Positions 16,009 to 21,679 of a stretch of DNA of 21,679 nucleotides are shown piece by piece. Below the pieces are notes generated by a model. It was not told the DNA's origin. It did no database searches and saw only the letters and a program-made list of their open reading frames with translations. Each line of letters begins with the position of its first letter. Position 1 is the stretch's first letter. The position numbers and the translations under genes are program-made. This DNA comes from JBKEDH01 sp047975295. Lineage in GTDB: Bacteria > Bacteroidota > Bacteroidia > Flavobacteriales > Flavobacteriaceae. The DNA is taken from assembly GCA_047975295.1 (NCBI GenBank), contig JBKEDH010000016.1, forward strand, positions 1-21,679, in the 5' to 3' direction.

Positions 16009-17193
16009 TTGAACACCGAGATTCTAAATACCGAAGCTCAAGATTTCATCACATCAAATCTATATGCAGATGTTTCCATTTTACTGCTAAAAGGCCTTTA
16101 TTTTAAGCATATTGAAACTAAGGAAATTATCGAGCAGATCGAAGCCAAAAAACGCTCTGAAAAGAAATTACCCTCTTGGTTCAACACTCCAAAAATTTAT
16201 TACCCCAACAAACTGAATATCGAACAGACCTCATCTGAAATTACCGCAAAATATAAAGCTAACCTTATTTTGGGCAAAAGCATTATAGATTTAACCGGAG
16301 GTTTTGGTGTAGATTGTTATTATTTTTCGAAACGTTTTAAAAGGGTAACATATTGCGAAATCAATCCGATACTCGCTAAAATTGCAACGCATAATTTTAA
16401 GTCTCTACATGTTAACAATATCGATTCCCATCCTGTCGATGGTATTACATATTTAAAGAATACCAATACCTCTTTCGATTGGATCTATATCGATCCTTCC
16501 AGACGCCACGACAGTAAAGGCAAGGTGTTTTTTTTAAAAGACTGTTTGCCCGATGTACCCCAACATATCGACATATTGTTTAAGCACACTAAAAATATTC
16601 TGATTAAAACATCGCCTTTATTGGATTTATCGGTTGGAATTGGCGAACTAAAACATGTAAAAACTATCCATGTTATTGCAGTAAACAACGAAGTAAAAGA
16701 ACTTCTTTGGGTTTTGGAGAAGGAGTTTAACAGTACCATCTCGATTAAAACGGTAAATATTAAAGATGGTACCCCTGAGTTATTTTCATTTTATTTAGAG
16801 GAAGAAAAACATACCGAAGCCCCCTACCACTTACCACTTGGTTTTTTATACGAACCCAATAGTGCCATATTAAAGACAGGGGCATTCCATTTGGTAGCAA
16901 AACAATACAATATTTTTAAACTACACCAACATTCCCATTTATATACAAGCAAAGATTTGATTGGTTTTTCGGGACGTATTTTTAAAATTGAAAACGTAAT
17001 TCCTTTCAACAAAAAAGCGATAAAAAAACAGGGGATTACAAAAGCCAATATTACAACACGGAACTTTCCTGAGACCGTTTCTCAAATTAGAAAAAAGTTT
17101 AGCATTAAAGATGGAGGAGATACCTATTTGTTTTTTACCACAGATATGGATAACAACAAAATAATGTTGGTTTGCACTAAGATTAAAACCTAA
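16009..17193 (+). CDS. Class I SAM-dependent methyltransferase with THUMP-like domain
   Basis: This 394-residue protein is similar to the Bacteroidetes PG_1098 family. Residues 1-85 form a helical N-terminal domain ending in the conserved segment YYPNKLNIEQTSSEITA (64-80). The Rossmann methyltransferase core has motif I DLTGGFGVD (94-102), acidic post-I residue in YCEINP (115-120), and motif IV YIDPSRR (160-166) in the place of the DPPY/NPPY motif of base methyltransferases. The C-terminal 110 residues (HLPLGFLYEPNSAILKTGAF onward) are the THUMP-like/ferredoxin-like RNA-binding part. RNA is the likely substrate, exact site unknown. The start is TTG at 16009; no ATG occurs until residues beyond the conserved N-terminal helix, and the spacing to the upstream stop is 7 bp. 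Confidence 0.88.
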   Translation: MNTEILNTEAQDFITSNLYADVSILLLKGLYFKHIETKEIIEQIEAKKRSEKKLPSWFNTPKIYYPNKLNIEQTSSEITAKYKANLILGKSIIDLTGGFGVDCYYFSKRFKRVTYCEINPILAKIATHNFKSLHVNNIDSHPVDGITYLKNTNTSFDWIYIDPSRRHDSKGKVFFLKDCLPDVPQHIDILFKHTKNILIKTSPLLDLSVGIGELKHVKTIHVIAVNNEVKELLWVLEKEFNSTISIKTVNIKDGTPELFSFYLEEEKHTEAPYHLPLGFLYEPNSAILKTGAFHLVAKQYNIFKLHQHSHLYTSKDLIGFSGRIFKIENVIPFNKKAIKKQGITKANITTRNFPETVSQIRKKFSIKDGGDTYLFFTTDMDNNKIMLVCTKIKT

Positions 17194-17197
17194 TGTT

Positions 17198-17240
17198 AGG
17201 CTGTTTATAATTTAAAGCCTTTCCTTTTTTCGGTTTTTTT
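17198..17240 (+). terminator. First hairpin/T-tract after the methyltransferase gene
   Basis: AGGCT (17198-17202) pairs with AGCCT (17216-17220), followed by T-rich runs to about 17240. The 5-bp stem and 13-nt loop are weak, but the position just after the stop codon and the T-tracts suggest it helps terminate the plus-strand unit. Confidence 0.4.
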
Positions 17241-17265
17241 GCCTTATCCAAAGGATAAAACTAAA

Positions 17266-17307
17266 AAAAGCCAAATCCCTAATATTTAAACTTGGAATTT
17301 GGCTTTT
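17266..17307. terminator. Bidirectional terminator between convergent genes
   Basis: AAAAGCCAAAT (17266-17276) and ATTTGGCTTTT (17297-17307) form an 11-bp perfect stem around a 20-nt loop. The A-run on the left and T-run on the right give a U-tract in either transcript. It lies midway between the plus-strand methyltransferase and the minus-strand protease. A small extra hairpin, TTATCC-AAA-GGATAA (17244-17258), sits beside it. Confidence 0.75.
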
Positions 17308-17336
17308 AATACCATGAACCCTTTTATTCCTCTTGC

Positions 17337-19301
17337 CTATTTAACAATAAGCTTTTTCTGTAGGGTTTCCGTATCGGTTGTAATGGACACAATGTAAAGC
17401 CCTGCACTAAGATTACCCGAAGAAACAATCTCTATACCTTCTTGGGTTTTGTTAAAGGAAACATCAACTTGTTGCCCATTGGCAGCATAAACCTTAATAG
17501 TTTGTACCGTATTGGCTTGTTTGCCTTTTAAGTATATTGCTCTACCATCATTGGGGTTGGGGTATAATTGAAGACTTTTTGCCAATAAACTCTCATTAAC
17601 ACCCATTGTTTCGTTTTTTAATACAATTTTATAATCTTCATACTCACCTTGCTGGATAGTGGAACAAGCACTACTTATTGGATTACTGTATGTCGTAATA
17701 ACCCTTAACCTTACTTCGGCCAAGTCGGTTACATCGGTTGGTATGGCAAATGATCTGGTAATATCGTACTCCCTACTGGTTGCCGCATATATGGTTTCAT
17801 TAGCATCATCAAAATCACCATCACCATTATAATCTATATAAACGTTACAATAATGTGAGTAGGCACCATTATCATACACTGGTCTTTCTCTAAAACTATA
17901 TGTTTGTCCTGCTTCTAAAGTTGCAGAAAAAGTATTGTAAAAATCGCCATAACTATTTTCGGAACACCCATCTTCTATAGTGCTTTCGTTATGGATAAGC
18001 TGTGTGGTACCATCGGTATCAAATAGAGAAAACAACTGGATATAATGCCAACGGGCACATACATTGGTTACAGTCATACCACACGAAATAGGCATTACAG
18101 CTGCTTCGGAAATTGATGAAATACTTGGGTTATTGGAAGGTTTAACCTTATAATAGTAAGTTGCTCCCGCCTCTGTTTTGGTATCGGCAAACTCTGTTGT
18201 ATTGGGAGCCACACCCCCAATAGGGACATAATCGCCATCAACCGATGTTGCCCGTTCTACAATATATCCGGTTTCTACTGCAGAAACATCAGTCCTGCTA
18301 ACAGTTGCTCCTGTGTTAACCGATGCGCTCATTAAGGTAACTGTTACATTTGCCGGAGCCGATTGTACGGTTAAAGGTGCCGAAAAATTAAATGGTGCAC
18401 CAGCTCGTGTTAAATAATCGTAGGCATCAGACATTCTGGAATATTGTCCGGACGTAAAAATATTATTATCACAAAAGTAATAATCCATAAAATTTCTAAG
18501 TGTAGGCGAAAAAAAGTCACCATTGACATCGGTTATGGTACTCGCAAACGTACAGTTATTGGTAGTAGTGGTACCATCGGTTCTTCCGTACGGATCGGCC
18601 GGGGTATCGCAAACCAAATCACCTTCGGTACTGCAATTGGCAGGTAATCGTCCTCCTGTTTCAACATCCAAACGCGTTACCAATTCTCTTTTGGTAATAT
18701 CGGAGTTGGTAGAACCTTGGTGTGTATGTATCAAGTTGAAATAATGCCCCAATTCGTGCGAAAGCACCTTACCTGTAACGTAAGGATTGGCCATAGTTGC
18801 CTTGTTTCCAGATTGATTGGCCGGTATTCGTGGCGCATATCCGGAAACTCCCGAATTTGTGGCATCAACAAAATAAATATTAATGGCATCGCTCTCTCCG
18901 TAAATACCATGATTAGTACTTTCATTGGAAGAAGTATAGTTTCCGGCCAAAAACTCACTATCGTTAATACTGGTTAAATCGCTCTCGGCTCCCGAAATGT
19001 AAAATTCAATACCTATCGCTCTATAAGAAGCGTTAATATTACTTAATCCCGTATTAAGCTGTTCAAAAGTCAAGCCTCCCGTACCATCATCTTTTCTATA
19101 AATAACCGGATTAATGGCTACATACCGCATGGTACCACTTGCTGTCTTAGCACTGGTTTGCATTCGAATTTTTTTTGTGCTCTCGATGCGCTTAAGATCT
19201 GCTAAATATGCCTTAGTATCCGTAACGGTACCGCACATATCCTGTTGTGCATACAGGCCACAAGCAATAAGACCCATAGCAATGAGTAAAGTTTTTTTCA
19301 T
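17337..19301 (-). CDS. Secreted M43-family zinc metalloprotease with GEVED and T9SS sorting domains
   Basis: This 654-residue extracellular protease carries several domains. Residues 1-19 are a signal peptide (MKKTLLIAMGLIACGLYAQ). The M43 (pappalysin/cytophagalysin) catalytic domain, about 55-300, has HELGHYFNLIH (182-192) with zinc ligands His182, His186 and His192 and catalytic Glu183, and a Met-turn at NFMDY (270-274). The usual metzincin glycine at the eighth position is Asn189. A fibronectin-III-like module spans about 310-405. A GEVED-type domain spans about 410-562, with a DYNGDGDFDD calcium-like loop (490-499) and GEYEDY (552-557). The last 75 residues (LYPNPNDG at 579-586 to KKLIVK) form a type A C-terminal sorting domain, so export is by the type IX secretion system. 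It likely digests environmental or host protein. Confidence 0.93.
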   Translation of the reverse strand: MKKTLLIAMGLIACGLYAQQDMCGTVTDTKAYLADLKRIESTKKIRMQTSAKTASGTMRYVAINPVIYRKDDGTGGLTFEQLNTGLSNINASYRAIGIEFYISGAESDLTSINDSEFLAGNYTSSNESTNHGIYGESDAINIYFVDATNSGVSGYAPRIPANQSGNKATMANPYVTGKVLSHELGHYFNLIHTHQGSTNSDITKRELVTRLDVETGGRLPANCSTEGDLVCDTPADPYGRTDGTTTTNNCTFASTITDVNGDFFSPTLRNFMDYYFCDNNIFTSGQYSRMSDAYDYLTRAGAPFNFSAPLTVQSAPANVTVTLMSASVNTGATVSRTDVSAVETGYIVERATSVDGDYVPIGGVAPNTTEFADTKTEAGATYYYKVKPSNNPSISSISEAAVMPISCGMTVTNVCARWHYIQLFSLFDTDGTTQLIHNESTIEDGCSENSYGDFYNTFSATLEAGQTYSFRERPVYDNGAYSHYCNVYIDYNGDGDFDDANETIYAATSREYDITRSFAIPTDVTDLAEVRLRVITTYSNPISSACSTIQQGEYEDYKIVLKNETMGVNESLLAKSLQLYPNPNDGRAIYLKGKQANTVQTIKVYAANGQQVDVSFNKTQEGIEIVSSGNLSAGLYIVSITTDTETLQKKLIVK

Positions 19302-19318
19302 AAGTAAGTTAGTTTTAA

Positions 19319-19334
19319 TTCGTTACAAAACGAA
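19319..19334. promoter_or_regulatory. Small inverted repeat upstream of the protease gene
   Basis: TTCGTT-ACAA-AACGAA, with another AACGAA copy near 19345-19350, lies 18 bp upstream of the protease ATG. It could be an operator or a leader hairpin. No consensus promoter box is visible in the 259-bp gap, most of whose far side belongs to the cassette-like spacer at 19465-19563. Confidence 0.25.
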
Positions 19335-19464
19335 ATATATTCTTAAAACGAATCAATATTTATCCTTAATTTTAGATAAAAGGGTGGTTTTTGAGTTTTT
19401 GGATGGAACTAAAAAAAGGGTTCAAAACAAAATACTTTTAATATTGACAAAGCAATAATATCTC

Positions 19465-19563
19465 TTTAAAAACCGCCTTCGCATATTTGGGAATTTCAAA
19501 CTTTGTTAGACAAAAAACTTTTCCGTTTGGAAAATCTGCCATAATTGAGACTATACATTACTA
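19465..19563 (-). repeat. Cassette-boundary spacer, copy 3 (incomplete)
   Basis: Two blocks are shared with the spacer at 20192-20320 in the same order: TTTAAAAACCGCCTTCGC (19465-19482) and GCCATAATTGAGACTATACATTA (19538-19560, 18 of 23 bases identical). Between them is a hairpin, TTTTCC-GTTT-GGAAAA (19519-19534), at the place where the other copy has a hairpin of unrelated sequence. The terminal 13-bp box CTATACATTACTA ends in CTA, the stop codon (TAG on the minus strand) of the neighbouring gene. GTTAGAC (19505-19511) is a full match to the integron R' core GTTRRRY. I could not find the left boundary box. Confidence 0.6.
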
Positions 19564-20172
19564 CTTTTTAGGGGTAGGGTCATTTTCTTGAATTCTAATT
19601 CTGCATTTTTTTTCAATTTCAAATACGTTTTTTATTCCAGAAATATAAATTAAGTCAGGTACAAATTTGTCAGAACCTTCATTTCCTCTTTTCACTTTTC
19701 CAGTTCTTAATTCTAACTCTAAATCTCCTAATTCGGATTTACTGTTTATGTTGATGTTTCCCGAAAATTGTTCCCAATCTTTAATAATTATTTGTCCGTT
19801 TCTATATTTTATAAATCTAGTTTCTGTTCCTACAAAATACCCTCCTTTTTGTATAAGTTGGACTAACGCCCAAATTAACATTCCAATACCAACAAAAACG
19901 AATAAACTTATAATTAAACTTGGAACTAGTATCGACTCCCAATTATCTAAACTACCAGAAGTTGGAACATCATTTACTTTAAAATGTATTTCTTTACCTC
20001 TTATTATTGGAACAATAAAAGCAATAACAAAAATACTCACAAAAGTATTCCAAAACAATGCGAACAGCAAAAGTACTATTCCTTTCTTTTTCGGAAAATT
20101 TCTTGTGCTCTTAACTATAAAGTCGGTTTGTTCAGAATCTATTAAATTTCTTAAATCAACAGGTATATTCAA
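19561..20172 (-). CDS. Hypothetical two-TM membrane protein
   Basis: I do not recognise this 203-residue protein. It has a short charged N-terminus, transmembrane segments at about 31-56 and 81-107 separated by a polar external loop, then a soluble C-terminal half (110-203) with alternating short beta-strands (FIKYRNGQIIIKDW, LGDLELELRTGKV, DLIYISGIKNVFEIE), possibly a PH-like fold as in other bacterial two-TM proteins. The basic KKK before the first segment suggests both ends are cytoplasmic. Its stop codon TAG coincides with the last three bases of the boundary box of the spacer at 19465-19563, and its start is 20 bp from the box GCCAACG (20192-20198). It therefore has the size and tight margins of a gene cassette. 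Confidence 0.75.
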   Translation of the reverse strand: MNIPVDLRNLIDSEQTDFIVKSTRNFPKKKGIVLLLFALFWNTFVSIFVIAFIVPIIRGKEIHFKVNDVPTSGSLDNWESILVPSLIISLFVFVGIGMLIWALVQLIQKGGYFVGTETRFIKYRNGQIIIKDWEQFSGNININSKSELGDLELELRTGKVKRGNEGSDKFVPDLIYISGIKNVFEIEKKCRIRIQENDPTPKK

Positions 20173-20191
20173 AAATTATCTGGATTTACAG

Positions 20192-20320
20192 GCCAACGAT
20201 CTCGTGTAACCGTCAGTTACGGGTAAATATACGATAATTTTCGGTTTAAAAACGACCTTAGCAATTTCGAGTGGATTCGGACGTAGTCGAATCCGCCGTA
20301 ATTGCGGTTATACATTGTTG
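20192..20320 (-). repeat. Cassette-boundary spacer, copy 2 (attC-like)
   Basis: This 129-bp non-coding palindromic unit lies between two minus-strand genes. Outer arms are CAAC (20194-20197) with GTTG (20317-20320) and TAACC (20207-20211) with GGTTA (20306-20310). Inner nested arms are GCAATT (20261-20266) with AATTGC (20300-20305) and GGATTCG (20273-20279) with CGAATCC (20288-20294). A further hairpin, GTAAC-CGTCA-GTTAC, is at 20206-20220. It begins with box GCCAACG and ends with box TTATACATTGTTG. Length, imperfect symmetry and AAC/GTT ends resemble integron attC sites, without a perfect match to the RYYYAAC/GTTRRRY cores. Confidence 0.65.
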
Positions 20321-20353
20321 AAAAACGTTTTTATTCGTTCCGTTTTTTCTACT

Positions 20354-20863
20354 TTAATGTCCTTTCGTCTGTATCCTATTCTGCCAAACCCAATTATAAT
20401 ATTTAATCACTTGTTCTGCTTTCAAATGTGGTCTTTCTCTGGTTGTATGTCCATCTTCGATAACTGTTATATTATAATCCTTAGTTAAAACAGATTAAAT
20501 TGTTGACTCAACAAAAAAGTCAGTTACTCAACCTGTTATAAACAATTTATTCACATTCAATTCTTTTAGTTTTTAGTGAAGTTCAGATTTATAAAACACA
20601 TCATTTTGCATATTTGTCAATTCTAATATCAGTAGCTTCGACAATTAAATCGTCAAGATTTTCCCAATCAGTAGCATTTTTTTCAAATTCCTCAGTTCCA
20701 GTTCCGTCGTGTTATATGTAAACAACATAATGATTTAATTCTCGAAATAATTTGGCAAGTTCATTTATTCACTTAACAACTCCAGTTGTATCAAATCTTG
20801 GTATTTTTGGCATGAAAGAGCCTTTTTGCATATCAATAACTAATAAAGCTTTTCTTTTTTCAT
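20354..20863 (-). pseudogene. Decayed isochorismatase-family cysteine hydrolase
   Basis: Translated on the minus strand with two frame changes, this 510-bp stretch gives an isochorismatase-like hydrolase of about 168 residues. Readable pieces are KALLVIDMQKGSFMPKIPRF, HDGTGTEEFEKN, NDVFYKSELH, LKELNVNKLFITG, then ITVIEDGHTTRERPHLKAEQ and the ending VIKYYNWVWQN. In-frame stops interrupt it at 20769-20771, 20712-20714, 20573-20575, 20528-20530 and 20495-20497. Frameshifts lie near 20601 and in the A-tract after the start codon (about 20850-20860). In the active-site segment (family TDxCV) the sequence reads TDFFVE, so the nucleophilic cysteine is also lost. Intact relatives hydrolyse amide or vinyl-ether bonds. 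Decay within otherwise intact flanking boxes suggests neutral loss after acquisition. Confidence 0.85.
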
Positions 20864-20891
20864 TGATAGTAATGGGTTCAGTCAAATATAT

Positions 20892-21019
20892 GCCAATATT
20901 TCGGGTATTACCGAAGGCGGAGATTTTTAGCACAAAAGTTCAATCGAAGAACGAAAGTTGAACCTTGTACAAATGCCCAATCGAAGCCGTTCAGCCCCAC
21001 TTTTGATAATACCTTGTTA
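20892..21019 (-). repeat. Cassette-boundary spacer, copy 1 (attC-like)
   Basis: This 128-bp non-coding unit separates the pseudogene and the SUKH gene. It starts with GCCAATA (20892-20898) and ends with TAATACCTTGTTA (21007-21019), whose final TTA is the SUKH stop codon. GGTATTA (20904-20910) pairs with TAATACC (21007-21013). The centre is an imperfect hairpin: GTTCAA (20938-20943) with TTGAAC (20958-20963), TCG with CGA inside it, and ACAA (20932-20935) with TTGT (20965-20968) outside it, with unpaired bases on one side only, as in the extrahelical bases of attC hairpins. It has nearly the same length as copy 2 but mostly different inner sequence. Confidence 0.6.
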
Positions 21020-21646
21020 GCTGATGTTTTTTTCTTGTAATGATTTGTCAAGCCATAATTCGTACCAATCAAGAAATGTAATTCTTTCTGTCTGGTCAAA
21101 ATATGGATCAGGAAAAAGTCCATTTTCATTTACTCTATCATCTACCCAAATATTTCCTTTCTCTTTCCCATTTACAACAATATTCAATCTTACTCCACAG
21201 CCAAAATTTGAAATTCTTAAAAGTCCAGTTACAAACTTGTTGTCATAATAATTTTCAATTTTTTGTTGTTCAATTTCTTCGTAATTGTCGTCATTCATTT
21301 CTTGAAATTCAACATTCCAGTGGTCAGTAAAAGGGAAGGTTTTTGATAAGTCTATTAAGTCTTTTCCGTCTTTATAATCCAAATCAACTTCTCTCCCTGC
21401 TTCAAGTGGTTCAAGTCCGTAATATGGTCCAGCACCACCATTCCCAACAGACAAAAGAAATTCTCTATATTCTTCGGGTAATTTAATTTGATTCTCTCTC
21501 TCAAATTTTTCTAATTCTTGTTCTGTCTTGGTCGGTTTGAGAATATATTCGTGAGTGTCTGAACCAAAAATTTCAAAGTCTAGGTCTGAGTTTCGTAGTT
21601 TGTCAAGTTTGTTTTTAATTCGATTTATTTGTGCTTCAAATTTCAT
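21017..21646 (-). CDS. SUKH / SMI1-KNR4 family protein, probable immunity protein
   Basis: This 209-residue SUKH-superfamily protein is of the SMI1/KNR4 type. The N-terminal part is helical (1-20). The core signature is at about 42-80: ELEKFERENQIKLPEEYREF followed by LLSVGNGGAGPYYGLEPLE. A second conserved segment, RISNFGCGVRLNIVVNGKEKGNIWVDD (144-170), is followed by FLDWYELWLDKSL (191-203). Bacterial SUKH proteins commonly act as cytoplasmic immunity proteins against contact-dependent or polymorphic toxins, by family knowledge. No toxin gene is next to this one, so it may be an orphan immunity gene. Its TAA stop lies in the boundary box at 21007-21019, and its ATG is 25 bp from the GCTAACG box at 21671-21677. 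The coding sequence is complete. Confidence 0.88.
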   Translation of the reverse strand: MKFEAQINRIKNKLDKLRNSDLDFEIFGSDTHEYILKPTKTEQELEKFERENQIKLPEEYREFLLSVGNGGAGPYYGLEPLEAGREVDLDYKDGKDLIDLSKTFPFTDHWNVEFQEMNDDNYEEIEQQKIENYYDNKFVTGLLRISNFGCGVRLNIVVNGKEKGNIWVDDRVNENGLFPDPYFDQTERITFLDWYELWLDKSLQEKNIS

Positions 21647-21666
21647 TGTGAGTTGCGGGTTAAAAT

Positions 21667-21679
21667 ATCAGCTAACGTT
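21667..21679 (-). repeat. Right boundary box of the SUKH cassette (cut by window end)
   Basis: ATCAGCTAAC (21667-21676) is the exact inverse of GTTAGCTGAT at 21016-21025, so the SUKH gene lies between 10-bp perfect inverted repeats. On the minus strand it reads CGTTAGCTGAT, comparable with CGTTGGC at the start of copy 2. The rest of this spacer lies outside the window. Confidence 0.6.

Noticed and set aside
19114..19458. Plus-strand reading frame running from the protease 5' end into the intergenic region
   Set aside because: Most of it is antisense to the signal peptide and propeptide of the protease, and it ends in low-complexity sequence.
20354..20863. Stop-codon reassignment or programmed recoding as explanation for the interrupted hydrolase
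   Set aside because: Both TAA and TGA interrupt it, frame changes are also present, the catalytic cysteine is lost, and every other gene in the window reads normally with the standard code.
20752..21129. Plus- and minus-strand frames over the pseudogene start and the spacer (20752-20961 and 20908-21129)
   Set aside because: The first is antisense to the readable hydrolase fragment, the second crosses a palindromic spacer and the SUKH 3' end in the wrong frame.
19465..21679. CRISPR array
   Set aside because: The repeats are few, about 700 bp apart, separated by genes and not identical.
1..21679. tRNA, rRNA, riboswitch or integrase gene
   Set aside because: I saw no cloverleaf-like TTCRANYC context, no rRNA motif, no known riboswitch core and no tyrosine-recombinase R-H-R-Y signature in any reading frame.

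Overview
The window reads as chromosome of a low-GC member of the Bacteroidetes, most likely a marine-type Flavobacteriaceae. The reasons are a Por-type (T9SS) C-terminal sorting domain on a secreted protease, Bacteroidetes-type LptD and MCE/MlaD proteins, a flavobacterial protein family misnamed 'ABC transporter ATPase', a THUMP-like methyltransferase of the PG_1098 type, A-rich leaders instead of strong Shine-Dalgarno sites, and promoter boxes of the TTG-N19-TAnnTTTG kind.

Layout. 1-224: a hairpin and a 161-bp MITE-like element directly in front of a GTG-started glutamine amidotransferase gene (225-926). 937-6101: housekeeping and surface genes in alternating directions: pyrD (-), pepT (+), a TIGR01777 epimerase-like gene (-), and a beta-helix lipoprotein gene (+) with the best promoter in the window. 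6191-11388 (-): a likely transcription unit that reads, 5' to 3', N-acetylmuramoyl-L-alanine amidase, MCE/MlaD protein, membrane 4Fe-4S protein, CCG-domain Fe-S protein, and a small flavobacterial conserved protein. A second copy of the MITE-like element sits between amidase and MCE. 11583-17193 (+): lptD, a SpoU-type RNA methyltransferase, an AI-2E family membrane protein and a THUMP-like methyltransferase, closely packed and mostly with non-ATG starts. A bidirectional terminator separates this run from a convergent secreted M43 metalloprotease gene (17337-19301, -).

19435-21679 is different in character. Three short minus-strand genes (a two-TM protein, a decayed isochorismatase-family hydrolase, and a SUKH/SMI1-KNR4 protein) are each bounded by the same signals. 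A GCYAACG-like box lies 20-29 bp before each start codon. A 13-bp TATACATTGTT-like box follows each gene, and in both intact genes its last three bases are the stop codon. The two complete spacers are 128 and 129 bp long and are imperfect nested palindromes. This is the geometry of integron gene cassettes with attC sites, or of something that works in the same way, and no integrase is in the window. It is the most interesting part of the sequence.

How genes work together: LptD, MCE/MlaD and the amidase all serve the outer membrane and cell wall and are divergently arranged. The two Fe-S proteins probably form one membrane-bound electron-transfer complex. The cassette-like tail is accessory DNA with a probable immunity-type gene.
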